A stretch of DNA of 64,000 nucleotides from Cognatiyoonia koreensis (GTDB lineage Bacteria > Pseudomonadota > Alphaproteobacteria > Rhodobacterales > Rhodobacteraceae): assembly GCF_900109295.1 (NCBI RefSeq), contig NZ_FOIZ01000002.1:1054001-1118000 (forward strand), read 5' to 3'. The number at the start of each line of letters is the position of its first letter. Positions within the stretch are counted from its first letter, which is position 1. Positions 1 through 8,125 of the stretch are shown here, in pieces. Below the pieces are notes generated by a model, which had not been told where the DNA came from, searched no databases, and saw only the letters and a list, made by a program, of their open reading frames with translations. Made by a program: the position numbers and the translations under genes.

Positions 1-680
1 CCCGCGAAAGTGCCGAACGCGGGCTGAAAGCAGGTGCCCGCAATGTGCTGCTGTCGGGGCCTTCGACTATCGCCGATGCGACCGTCGTGATGGGTGCGAA
101 TGACGATCAGATGCAGGATCATCATCTGATTTCAAACGCGTCCTGCACAACGAATGCCCTTGCGCCGATCGTGCGGTATCTGGATGCAAGTCTAGGGCTG
201 ACAGCGGCGCATATGACGACAATCCATTGCTATACTTCGAGCCAACCGATGACTGACGCGCCACGCGAAAGCCTTGCACGCAGCCGTGCGGGAGCGTTGT
301 CGATGGTGCCGACGACCACGAGCGCCACACATCTGGTCACCGAAGTCCTGCCGCATCTGAAGGACCACATCACCGGGGCTGCCGTCCGTGTCCCGACGGC
401 CAGCGTGTCTTGCATCGATCTGACCTTTACCACACGCGATGCGACAGATCCGCAAACGCTGAATGCCCTGATCGGTGCCGCCGACAGGCACATCATTGGG
501 ACCACGGATAAACCGCTTGTTTCCATGGACTTGCGCAAAAGGTCCGAGTCGTTGATCGTCGCGACACCCGAAACCATGTCGGCGTCGGATCACCAGCATC
601 GCGTCTTTGGCTGGTATGACAACGAATGGGGCTTTTCCGCACGAATGATTGATATGACATTGCGGATGGCCGCCCGTTAG
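1..680 (+). CDS. Glyceraldehyde-3-phosphate dehydrogenase family, C-terminal part (5' truncated)
   Basis: The frame is open from base 3 and enters the window already inside the gene, so the NAD-binding N-terminus is missing. The protein has the GAPDH active-site loop SNASCTTNALAP with the nucleophilic Cys, the downstream TTIHCYT histidine region, the RVPTASVS substrate-binding segment and the classic C-terminal WYDNEWGFSARM. GAPDH converts glyceraldehyde 3-phosphate to 1,3-bisphosphoglycerate with NAD(P) in cytosolic glycolysis. The stretch SGPSTIADATVVMGAND and the insert after HCYT differ from textbook GapA, so this may be a paralogue, or a relative such as an erythrose-4-phosphate dehydrogenase, rather than the main glycolytic copy. 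Confidence 0.88.
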   Translation, partial: RESAERGLKAGARNVLLSGPSTIADATVVMGANDDQMQDHHLISNASCTTNALAPIVRYLDASLGLTAAHMTTIHCYTSSQPMTDAPRESLARSRAGALSMVPTTTSATHLVTEVLPHLKDHITGAAVRVPTASVSCIDLTFTTRDATDPQTLNALIGAADRHIIGTTDKPLVSMDLRKRSESLIVATPETMSASDHQHRVFGWYDNEWGFSARMIDMTLRMAAR

Positions 681-781
681 GGGCTGACATGCGCATGTTA
701 TCGCTTAACGAACGACGCTGTGATGATGTTTTCACAGGCATGTAAGGTGCAATCTGTGATCAAAGGACTTAAATAACGGCC

Positions 782-1393
782 ATGAATACAAAACGTACAT
801 TTCTGAAAGGTGCTGCCGCGTTGGCGTTTGCGACGATCGCAGCACCGGCTTCGGCGCAACAGCTGTCACTGTCACAGGTGTCCAACTATCTGAACCAGTT
901 GCAGACGGCGCAAGGCGGCTTCACCCAGATCAACGGCGACGGGACACTGTCGACTGGCCAGATCTACATCAAGCGTCCTGGCCGCATCCGGTTTGAATAC
1001 AACCCACCTGAACAGTCGCTTGTCATGGCAGGCGGTGGTCAGGTTGCGATCTTTGATGCCCGCTCCAACACCGGACCGGACCGGTATCCGCTGAACCAGA
1101 CACCGCTCAAGATCATTCTAGAGCGTAACGTCGATCTGGGCCGCGCACGGATGGTCACCGGCCACACGTCCGACGGCACGACGACGACGATCACAGCGCA
1201 GGATCCCGACAACCCGCAGTACGGCAATATCCAGATGGTCTTTACGGCCAATCCGGTGGAGCTGCGTCAGTGGATCGTGACCGATGATGTCGGTAGCCAG
1301 ACAACCGTAATTCTGAACGACATGGTCGCAGGTGGCAGCATCGGCGACATCAAGTTCAACATCCAGCGCGAAATGCGCAACTGGAACAACTGA
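782..1393 (+). CDS. LolA-family outer-membrane lipoprotein carrier protein
   Basis: The 203-residue protein begins with a cleavable signal peptide (KR, then a hydrophobic Ala-rich stretch, then APASAQQ). The mature part has the LolA-type pattern in which a beta-sheet shell forms from repeated short strands, with the typical GRIRFEYNPP segment near residue 65. LolA shuttles lipoproteins across the periplasm from LolCDE to the outer membrane. The length is usual for the family. The gene stands alone about 100 bases after the GAPDH gene, and the Shine-Dalgarno is weak. Assignment to the family is good; whether it is the only LolA of the cell cannot be told here. Confidence 0.82.
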   Translation: MNTKRTFLKGAAALAFATIAAPASAQQLSLSQVSNYLNQLQTAQGGFTQINGDGTLSTGQIYIKRPGRIRFEYNPPEQSLVMAGGGQVAIFDARSNTGPDRYPLNQTPLKIILERNVDLGRARMVTGHTSDGTTTTITAQDPDNPQYGNIQMVFTANPVELRQWIVTDDVGSQTTVILNDMVAGGSIGDIKFNIQREMRNWNN

Positions 1394-1396
1394 TCC

Positions 1397-2020
1397 TTAG
1401 CCGTCCGGGTCTTCGAACGTGGCATTGAACGCGATCGAGACCCGTTCGGAATCGGCCTCGTTGGGAAAAACCCAGTGCACGAGAAAGGATGGAAACAGGA
1501 TCAGATCCCCCGGTTGCGGTCTGATCTTGAACTTTTGCTGGAAGGCGACTGATTTCAGCATTCGCCAGTTTGGCAGGTCAGAACGCGGGTCAAGAAATTC
1601 GATCATCCCTGACATGCCTTCTTCGACTTCTGGCTGGGCGACGTAGTAAACGCCCGACCAATGCGCACCGGGGTGGGTGTGCGGGGCGTTATAGCTGCCT
1701 TGCGGATTGATGTTCATCCAGCCCGACAGCTTCATGCGCAGCGTTTTTGTATCGACTTCATCGCTCATACGGGATGTGGCTGCATAGACGGCGTCGCGCA
1801 CGCTGGACAATAGTTGTTGAAAACATTCGGTGTCGCTTGCGAAAATGTTTCCTGACGAATGCCAGCCACCCTGGTTCGATTTCGTAACGCCCTCGGTCTG
1901 GCTACGCATCTTGTGGCCTTCTTTGAGCAGGGTGGGATTCAGGGTGGCAAAGTCAGGCACCTGCCATCGAATTAAGGGGGTCGAAAACAGCATCGCGACT
2001 GTCATTGATTCAAACGTCAT
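1397..2020 (-). CDS. Putative 2OG-Fe(II) oxygenase, TIGR02466-like
   Basis: The protein carries the motif HTHPGAHWSGVYYV followed by PGDLILFPSFLVHWVFPN and a final RVSIAFNA. This fits a double-stranded beta-helix 2-oxoglutarate/Fe(II) oxygenase, with His ligands in the first and second motifs and an Arg for 2-oxoglutarate. Such small stand-alone proteins (here 207 residues from the chosen start MTFESMT) are common in marine bacteria and cyanophages; their substrates are mostly unknown. The frame is open 60 bases further upstream, but those residues look non-conserved, so the internal ATG is preferred. Its stop lies just 3 bases past the convergent LolA stop. Confidence 0.72.
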   Translation of the reverse strand: MTFESMTVAMLFSTPLIRWQVPDFATLNPTLLKEGHKMRSQTEGVTKSNQGGWHSSGNIFASDTECFQQLLSSVRDAVYAATSRMSDEVDTKTLRMKLSGWMNINPQGSYNAPHTHPGAHWSGVYYVAQPEVEEGMSGMIEFLDPRSDLPNWRMLKSVAFQQKFKIRPQPGDLILFPSFLVHWVFPNEADSERVSIAFNATFEDPDG

Positions 2021-2100
2021 CACACACCCCTGTACTTTTGAACACGCCAGTAGCTTTGCCGCTGGCGGTCTCAAATACAACTGTTTTGCTGTGATTTGCC

Positions 2101-2685
2101 TTAGATCTTGCCGCAGGACCGCAGTTGTGCGCCATACATATCCGCACGCGCATCAACTTCGCCCGCGATCCGGATCAGCCAGCTTTTTGACCGCCAGGTG
2201 CCGCGCAGATAGCCCGAGCGCCCGTCATGATAGGCCAGATACTGGTTGCGCGTGTCGTTGAGTGGCACACCGGTTTCCGAAACCGTCTGCACCATATACC
2301 AGCCCATAAAATCGGTAGCGTCTTCGATCTTTGTCCGATCCGCGCGGCGTCCGCCCACGTCACGCACGTATTCGGCCCAGGTGCCGTCCAGCGCCTGCGA
2401 ATAGCCGAGCGCCGATGACTGCCGCCCGATGGGGATCACACCCAGTGCATAGCGATGCGGTGGGCGGTTATCAGAGATGAATTTGCTTTCCTGATAGATC
2501 ATCGCCATCAGCGTTGGAATCGGGACACCATACTTGCGTTCCGCAGCGCGAAACGCCCGTAGGTAGGACGGGCGTTCGTTCACGATGGAACAGGCGTTGT
2601 CCAGATTGCGCGGTGCATCGCCATAGCGCGCGGCGCAACTGCCAAGGGCCACCATCAGGGTCATAGCGAGAATGAGTCTGCTCAT
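2101..2685 (-). CDS. Lytic transglycosylase (SLT-type) lipoprotein
   Basis: The N-terminus MSRLILAMTLMVALGSCAA is a lipoprotein signal with the lipid-bearing Cys at residue 17. The following domain is lysozyme-like: YGVPIPTLMAMIYQESKF contains the probable catalytic Glu at residue 66, and SSALGYSQALDGTW is the conserved Gly-Tyr-Ser/Gln motif of SLT transglycosylases. The enzyme would cleave peptidoglycan glycan strands to anhydromuropeptides at the inner face of the outer membrane. At 194 residues it is a compact, single-domain member. It is a separate minus-strand gene with 80 bases to the upstream-lying oxygenase. Confidence 0.82.
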   Translation of the reverse strand: MSRLILAMTLMVALGSCAARYGDAPRNLDNACSIVNERPSYLRAFRAAERKYGVPIPTLMAMIYQESKFISDNRPPHRYALGVIPIGRQSSALGYSQALDGTWAEYVRDVGGRRADRTKIEDATDFMGWYMVQTVSETGVPLNDTRNQYLAYHDGRSGYLRGTWRSKSWLIRIAGEVDARADMYGAQLRSCGKI

Positions 2686-2751
2686 CTGCCTCTCACGTTT
2701 ATTTTTATCGTTTTGTCGCAGTATAGCGCAGGGAATTGAATCGCGAAATGC

Positions 2752-3636
2752 TTAAGCGATCACAAATGACAGGATCAGCGGAAGCGTGACCACAGAAAGG
2801 AGGGTGGACACGACTACAAGACCCGCGACCGGCTTGGCGTCAGCACCGTATTTTTCCGCTAGAAGATAGGATGTGACGGCGACCGGAGTTGCAACTTGCA
2901 CGATCAGAACACCCGCAGCGACAGGTTCCAGCGAAAAATAAATCGCAGCACCGTAGGCGGCGGCGACACAGATCGCGACTTTGGCAACCGACAGTACAAT
3001 TGCCTGCCCGATTGCCTTTGTCTCAAGTCGTGCCACGGCGACCCCCAGCGTGATCAGCATGACAGGAATGGCGATTTGCCCGATCAGATCCAGCGTATTT
3101 GACAGGAACAGCGGCGTTTCCCAACCCTGCCAAAGAAAAAGCGCACCAAGCAGGGTTGCACCGACCAGCGGCTCTTTGAGGATGCGCGTAAAACTGCCGG
3201 CTCCGGCAACCATCCAGATCCCGATTGTGAACGACAGCATCGCCATCACCGCGAATACAACCACCGCATAGCCAAGACCCACGTCACCGAATGCAAACAG
3301 TGCAAGCGGAAGGCCAAGATTGCCTGTGTTCCCGAAGATGAGCGGTGCCAAGTAGGTTTGTGTGTCGAGCCGTCCGATTTTGACGATGACAAAAAATACC
3401 ATCATCACAATGGCATAGGCCGCCAAAGACGCTAAGGAGATCGTGGCGAGGGCCTGCGGGTCGATCTCGGTCTTCATGAGCGACATAAAGATCAGGCAGG
3501 GCACCGAAAGCGTCATTGCAAGCCGTGTTACGAATTCGACCCGATATTCGAATCCGACCCGGACCCAGACGAAACCAATCGCCGCCAAAAGAAACACAGG
3601 GGCGGTGATATTCATCACTGTCAGGGCCAGGTTCAC
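2752..3636 (-). CDS. AEC (auxin efflux carrier) family transporter
   Basis: The 294-residue protein is almost entirely hydrophobic, with about ten predicted membrane helices in the 5+5 arrangement of the AEC/bile-acid-sodium-symporter fold. The conserved LIFGNTGNLGLPLALFAFG segment near residue 100 is the family hallmark. Bacterial members export or import small organic acids such as malate or malonate, but the substrate cannot be read from sequence. It is divergent from hspQ, so the roughly 80-base gap must contain both promoters. Confidence 0.8.
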   Translation of the reverse strand: MNLALTVMNITAPVFLLAAIGFVWVRVGFEYRVEFVTRLAMTLSVPCLIFMSLMKTEIDPQALATISLASLAAYAIVMMVFFVIVKIGRLDTQTYLAPLIFGNTGNLGLPLALFAFGDVGLGYAVVVFAVMAMLSFTIGIWMVAGAGSFTRILKEPLVGATLLGALFLWQGWETPLFLSNTLDLIGQIAIPVMLITLGVAVARLETKAIGQAIVLSVAKVAICVAAAYGAAIYFSLEPVAAGVLIVQVATPVAVTSYLLAEKYGADAKPVAGLVVVSTLLSVVTLPLILSFVIA

Positions 3637-3719
3637 AGACTGTTTCCTTATTTTTGAGCCTTAGGGCGTGGACTCGGCCCCGCCGTGACGTCTAATAAGC
3701 GTGTGGGGGACAAGTGGCC

Positions 3720-4046
3720 ATGTTTAAGACGCGCGCAAAATATCACCTTGGGCAAATTGTCCGTCACCGGAAGCATCCGTTTCGGGGTGTTGTCTTTGAC
3801 GTGGACGCCATGTTTTCCAACACGGAAGCTTGGTACGAGGCAATTCCCGAGGATAGCCGTCCCAAGAAAGACCAGCCGTTCTATCATCTCCTCGCGGAGA
3901 ATGATCAAAGCTATTACGTGGCTTATGTGTCCGAACAGAACCTTGTCGCGGATTATTCTGGCCAGCCGGTCGAGCATCCGGATGTCGATGACATTTTCGG
4001 CCCTTTTGAAGACGGGCATTATCCGTTGCAGGTTCAATTGAATTAA
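3720..4046 (+). CDS. hspQ: Heat shock protein HspQ
   Basis: The 108-residue protein MFKTRAKYHLGQIVRHRKHPF... has the HspQ/YccV hemimethylated-DNA-binding-like fold, with the RGVVFDVD and QPFYHLL motifs and the ending DIFGPFEDGHYPL. In enterobacteria HspQ is a heat-induced specificity-enhancing factor of the Lon protease. A GTG six bases upstream is also in frame, but the GGGGGA at 3705-3710 is best spaced for the ATG at 3720. A small hairpin follows the stop. Confidence 0.9.
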   Translation: MFKTRAKYHLGQIVRHRKHPFRGVVFDVDAMFSNTEAWYEAIPEDSRPKKDQPFYHLLAENDQSYYVAYVSEQNLVADYSGQPVEHPDVDDIFGPFEDGHYPLQVQLN

Positions 4047-4077
4047 GCGATCTGGCTTTGGGAATTGACCCGTAGCG

Positions 4078-4096
4078 AAAGGGTAAATGCCCTTTT
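4078..4096 (+). terminator. Weak hairpin after hspQ
   Basis: The arms AAAGGG (4078-4083) and CCCTTT (4090-4095) pair around a 6-base loop, followed by one further T. The position 30 bases after the hspQ stop suits a terminator, but the stem is short. Confidence 0.35.
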
Positions 4097-4186
4097 CCTG
4101 TCAATTGCGTCGCGCGCAGTGCTTCGTTCGAATGATTTGTTCGGCGAACCCCGCCGGCTTTTTTGAACCGCCAGAAAAAGCAGCGC

Positions 4187-4214
4187 TTGGAATTCACCTG
4201 ACGTACCTTATAAC
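4187..4214 (+). promoter_or_regulatory. Candidate sigma-70 promoter of the RsbQ-like/kinase pair
   Basis: TTGGAA (4187-4192) and TATAAC (4209-4214) are separated by 16 bases and lie 34 bases before the hydrolase ATG. The match to TTGACA/TATAAT is 4 of 6 and 5 of 6. I saw no clear EcfG-type stress promoter (GGAAC...CGTT) here. Confidence 0.4.
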
Positions 4215-4247
4215 TACCGCAGATTTTTTGCGATGGCGGGATAGAAC

Positions 4248-5036
4248 ATGAGTGCAGTCGCACGACACAATGTCAGGGTCTCTGGCTCAGGTGCTCGCTC
4301 GATGATGTTCGCCCATGGGTTTGGATGCGATCTATCGATGTGGCGGCATGTCGCTCCGCATTTCGAGGACACTTTCGAAGTTGTCGCGTTCGATCACGTT
4401 GGATCCGGCGGTTCTGACAGTCGCGCGTATGATCCCGAAAAGTACGCCAGCTTGGAGGGCTATGCCGCTGACGTTGTCGAGATCGGTGAGGAACTTGGCA
4501 TCAGGGAAGGTATCTTTGTTGGTCATTCTGTCAGCGCGATGATTGGTGCGTTGGCAAATGTCGAACGCCCAGACATGTTTACAACCTTGGTCATGGTGGG
4601 TCCGTCGCCACGCTATATTGATGATGACGGCTACGAAGGCGGCTTTAGCGCAGATGATATCAATGACCTTCTTGCCGCGTTGGAGGAGAATCCGCTTGCG
4701 TGGTCAGCGTCGATGGCTCCGCTAATTGTCGGAAATCCGGACCAGCCCGAACATAGTCAAGAACTGGCTGAAAGTATTTGCAGGCTTGATCCGGACATTG
4801 CGACAGCGTTTGCCCGCGCGACCTTTACATCTGATAACCGCGCTGATTTGCCAAAAGTCACTGCGAAAACTCTGATACTTCAATGCAAGGACGATGTTAT
4901 CGCGTCCGAACATGTGGGTGCCTATGTGCGAGACAAGATTGCGGGTAGCAAACTTATCATGCTCAACGCCTCCGGCCATTGTCCCAATTTGACCGCGCCG
5001 AACGAAGTTATCTCCGCTATTCGCAATTTCCTCTGA
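4248..5036 (+). CDS. RsbQ/KAI2-like alpha/beta hydrolase
   Basis: This 262-residue alpha/beta hydrolase begins with VARHNVRVSGSG and FAHGFGCDLSMWR, the signature of the RsbQ subgroup related to plant KAI2 and D14 receptors. The catalytic triad is visible: Ser94 in GHSVSAM, Asp215 or 216 in QCKDDVIA, and His244 in ASGHCP. In Bacillus, RsbQ works with the PAS phosphatase RsbP to start the energy-stress response, probably by processing a small hydrophobic ligand. Here the stop codon TGA shares its A with the ATG of a PAS histidine kinase (TGATG), so the two proteins are translationally coupled. That suggests the hydrolase supplies or perceives the signal for the kinase. The ligand is unknown. 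Confidence 0.85.
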   Translation: MSAVARHNVRVSGSGARSMMFAHGFGCDLSMWRHVAPHFEDTFEVVAFDHVGSGGSDSRAYDPEKYASLEGYAADVVEIGEELGIREGIFVGHSVSAMIGALANVERPDMFTTLVMVGPSPRYIDDDGYEGGFSADDINDLLAALEENPLAWSASMAPLIVGNPDQPEHSQELAESICRLDPDIATAFARATFTSDNRADLPKVTAKTLILQCKDDVIASEHVGAYVRDKIAGSKLIMLNASGHCPNLTAPNEVISAIRNFL

Positions 5037-6139
5037 TGTCCGATACTGAAGTGCGGACTGAAGGAGACGTCATGCTGACGAACGCACCTTGCGGCTTGCT
5101 CTCCGTAGATCACCTTGGAGTCATTCTTTCGGCGAATGAACGGCTGTGTGAATGGTTGGGTAAATCTGCAACCGAGTTACACGGGACGCATTTGATGCAT
5201 CTGTTTTCCAAGGCCAGCAGGATAGTCTTTGAAACCAGTATCGTGCCGCTTCTGTCTCTCAAGGGCCAAGTCGATGGCGCAAGCATTGATCTTGTGACCA
5301 GAGAAGGAGAGAAACTGCCTGTCTTGCTCAGTGCAGAGGTCAGCGGTGCTGAAGAGAACCGCGTGACCAGCTTTGCTTTCCTTCTGGCGGGTGCAAGACG
5401 TGCTTTTGAAAAAGACCTCGCAAAGGCCCGTGCCGAAGCTGAAACGCGCCTGTCTTCATCCCAAAAAGAAGGTGAGTTGCGAGAGCAGTTTATTGCAATC
5501 CTCGGGCACGACTTGCGCAACCCTTTGGCATCTATCGCTTCTGCGATGAACATCCTTTCGCGCGAACCACTCAGCAAAAAGAGCGAACGCATCGTCAGGT
5601 TAACCAACGGCAGCGTTCGGCGCATGTCACTTCTGATCGACAATGTGCTCGACTTTGCCCGTAATCGTTTGGGCGGTGGCATCGATTTGCACATTTCCGA
5701 CGAACAATCTTTGGAAAATGAAATACGGCAGGTCGTGTCTGAATTGCGTGCTGCCCATACCGATCGTGACATTAAGTTGCGCATTTCAAACACTGACAAG
5801 GTCGCATGCGATGTGCCCCGAGTTGGGCAGCTCCTATCCAATTTGCTTGGCAATGCGATTACATACGGTGATCCAACCCAACCCATCCATGTAAAGGCCG
5901 GGCTTTCTGGCGGAAATGTCTTTGAACTCAGTGTGAGGAATTTCGGCCCCCCAATCTCGGCTTCAGCGATGGAACGGTTATTCGATCCGTTTGTCCGCAG
6001 TACCAACCACGAAGACCGAGAGGGATTGGGATTGGGTCTTTATATCGCATCAGAAATTGCCAAAGCGCATGGCGGCAGCCTCGATGTGACCTCCGAAGAA
6101 AGCCATACGGAATTTACGCTGCGTATTCCCCCGGGGTGA
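5036..6139 (+). CDS. PAS-domain sensor histidine kinase paired with the RsbQ-like hydrolase
   Basis: The 367-residue protein has an N-terminal PAS domain (about residues 12-120, NAPCGLLSVDHLGVILSANE), a short coiled linker (about 121-150), and a HisKA dimerisation domain with the phospho-acceptor His158 in AILGHDLRNPLASI. The ATPase domain follows, with the N-box LLSNLLGNAITYG and G-box GLGLGLYIASEIAKAHGG. No membrane segment is seen, so it is cytosolic. The start is placed at the ATG overlapping the hydrolase stop. No response regulator lies next to it, so its partner must be encoded elsewhere. The architecture replaces the PP2C phosphatase of Bacillus RsbP by a kinase. Confidence 0.85.
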   Translation: MSDTEVRTEGDVMLTNAPCGLLSVDHLGVILSANERLCEWLGKSATELHGTHLMHLFSKASRIVFETSIVPLLSLKGQVDGASIDLVTREGEKLPVLLSAEVSGAEENRVTSFAFLLAGARRAFEKDLAKARAEAETRLSSSQKEGELREQFIAILGHDLRNPLASIASAMNILSREPLSKKSERIVRLTNGSVRRMSLLIDNVLDFARNRLGGGIDLHISDEQSLENEIRQVVSELRAAHTDRDIKLRISNTDKVACDVPRVGQLLSNLLGNAITYGDPTQPIHVKAGLSGGNVFELSVRNFGPPISASAMERLFDPFVRSTNHEDREGLGLGLYIASEIAKAHGGSLDVTSEESHTEFTLRIPPG

Positions 6140-6306
6140 GGCAAAACATAGACTGGCTAATTGGCCTTTATCGCGCGGTCAAACGCGACCTTTGCACTTT
6201 ATGTTCTTCTCTCGTGGACAAATTCAACCAAAGGCTGTGAGAGAAACACGCCATATCAAGGTAAGTTGCGTTGACCCAGCAGACACAACGGGGCGATTCT
6301 CAGCCA

Positions 6307-7884
6307 CTAGTAACCCAGCGCGCAGCCGTCCTTGCGCGGGTCGGATCCGCCTTCGAGCACGCCATTGTCATGCAGCAGGATAGCCTGTGCGCCCCCGATT
6401 GGTGTCGGCGGTGGTACAACCTTGTGTCCCATGTCGGCGAGCGTGGCGCGGACGTCATCGCCATACCCTGCCTCGACTCGCAGTTCGTCGCCTTCTGCAA
6501 AGGCGCGCGGTGCGTCGATGGCTTCCTGCGGAGACATGCCGAAGTCCGTGACGTTTGTCAGAAAACGCGCATGACCGGTTGATTGATACTGCCCACCCAT
6601 CACACCGAACGGCATCAAGGGTTCGCTGTTCTTTTTCAGCATGGCCGGAATGATCGTGTGCATCGGGCGCTTGCCGCCTGCGGCTTCGTTCGTGTGGCCT
6701 TCTTTCAGCGTGAAGCCTGCGCCCCGGTTCTGAAACAGAATGCCGAACTTGTCTGACGCGATGCCCGACCCGAAGCCGTGGAAGATCGAATAGATCAGGG
6801 AAACGCACATGCGGTCCCGATCCACGACAGTGATATAAATCGTGTCTTTGTGGACGGCTTCGGACCCTGGCAATCCAGCCGGCAAGGCTTTGTTCGGGTT
6901 TATCAGGGCGGCCAGTTTCGCCGCTGTATCCAGTGACAGCATATGATCCAGCCTGTCCATATGGTCCAGATCACCCAGCATCCGATTGCGCGCGTCATAG
7001 GCCAGTTTGGTCGCCTCGGCCTCAATGTGCAGCCGTTCAGCGCCAAGTGGGTCCATGCCGGCGATGTCAAAATGTTTGAGCATGTTGAGGATCAGGATCG
7101 CTGTCGCGCCTTGGCCGTTCGGCGGATGTTCATAGAGGTCGAGGCCGTTATAGCTGCCGGTCACGGGCGCGGTGTATTCGGCCGCGCAGGCTGCGAAATC
7201 ATCAAGCGTGTGATTGCCGCCAAGGGCGTTCAGGCTATTCACCATGTCCTCGGCGACTTCGCCCTCGTAGAAACCGGCGCGCCCGTCAAGACTGATCCGG
7301 CGCAACACCTTTGCCTGTTGGGGCGCAGCAAATATCTGGCCCGGATTGGGCACTTTGCCGTCGACCAGATAGGTCTCACGCGCCCGCCCTTGCAGTTTTT
7401 CATAGTCCTGCGCCCAGTCCGCTGCCACGCGTGGCGCCACGGGTACGCCGTTTTCTGCGTAGTAAATCGATGGTGCGAGTGATGCGGCCAGCCCAAGCTT
7501 GCCGAAGTCCTTTGACAGCAGGCAGAACGCGTCAACTGCACCGGGAATGGTAACGGCCGCAGGATCGTATAGCGGCACGGTCTTGTGCCCCTGATCGCGC
7601 AAGGTGGCTGCGGACAGGGCGGCAGGCGCGCGGCCTGATCCGTTCAGCGCGACGACACGGTCTTCGCCCGGCGGTGTCAGTAAAACAAAGCAATCACCGC
7701 CGATTCCGGTCATCTGCGGTTCGCAAATCCCGAGCAGCACAGCCCCGGCGATTGCAGCGTCCACGGCGTTTCCGCCCGCTTCGAGCATCTGCACGGCGAC
7801 TTTGGCTGCGAGCGGGTGCGAAGTGGCGCACATGCCGTTGGTGGCCAGTACTGGCGAACGGCCGGGGAAGTTGAAATCGCGCAT
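6307..7884 (-). CDS. Gamma-glutamyltransferase family protein (Ntn hydrolase)
   Basis: The 525-residue protein contains the N-terminal GGT motif ATSHPLAAKVAVQMLEAGGNAVDAAIA and GGDCFVLL. The autoprocessing site is KDTIYITVVDRD, where Thr348 aligns with the nucleophile threonine that becomes the N-terminus of the small subunit. The downstream FGSGIASDKFGILFQNRG loop is typical of the YwrD-like branch. There is no clear signal peptide, so it is probably cytoplasmic, unlike the periplasmic glutathione-degrading Ggt. An AGGAGG sits directly before the ATG at 7884, which fixes the start; the open frame 72 bases upstream is ignored. The true substrate (glutathione, other gamma-glutamyl compounds or beta-lactam-like amides) is not determined. 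Confidence 0.85.
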   Translation of the reverse strand: MRDFNFPGRSPVLATNGMCATSHPLAAKVAVQMLEAGGNAVDAAIAGAVLLGICEPQMTGIGGDCFVLLTPPGEDRVVALNGSGRAPAALSAATLRDQGHKTVPLYDPAAVTIPGAVDAFCLLSKDFGKLGLAASLAPSIYYAENGVPVAPRVAADWAQDYEKLQGRARETYLVDGKVPNPGQIFAAPQQAKVLRRISLDGRAGFYEGEVAEDMVNSLNALGGNHTLDDFAACAAEYTAPVTGSYNGLDLYEHPPNGQGATAILILNMLKHFDIAGMDPLGAERLHIEAEATKLAYDARNRMLGDLDHMDRLDHMLSLDTAAKLAALINPNKALPAGLPGSEAVHKDTIYITVVDRDRMCVSLIYSIFHGFGSGIASDKFGILFQNRGAGFTLKEGHTNEAAGGKRPMHTIIPAMLKKNSEPLMPFGVMGGQYQSTGHARFLTNVTDFGMSPQEAIDAPRAFAEGDELRVEAGYGDDVRATLADMGHKVVPPPTPIGGAQAILLHDNGVLEGGSDPRKDGCALGY

Positions 7885-7941
7885 GTAGTCCTCCTGCGTT
7901 GGCAGGGAACTTAGATCATCACGTCGGGGGTGCAATGGAGT

Positions 7942-7988
7942 CCCGACGACGCACAACTGGGTGGGGGCTATTACTGCGCGTCGTCGGG
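7942..7988. repeat. 11-bp perfect inverted repeat in a divergent gap
   Basis: CCCGACGACGC (7942-7952) and its exact complement GCGTCGTCGGG (7978-7988) flank a 25-base spacer in the 241-base gap between the leftward GGT gene and the rightward thiolase gene. It could fold into a hairpin or bind a dimeric regulator. The rest of the gap shows nothing more that I can support. Confidence 0.5.
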
Positions 7989-8125
7989 TGAAGCTATGCA
8001 GCTACATGAGAAGCTTTGATCAAACCGTGCGGCGCGCTAGAGGCGCGATTGTGGTGATTTGTGGGCTTTCCAGTTTTTGTCCCCTGGCTTAGGCTGACGC
8101 TGCTTTCGCAACAGAGGAATTCGTC

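Noticed and set aside
4140-4247. An EcfG-type general stress promoter before the RsbQ-like gene.
   Set aside because: GGAAT appears but the spaced CGTT element is missing; a sigma-70-like site fits better.
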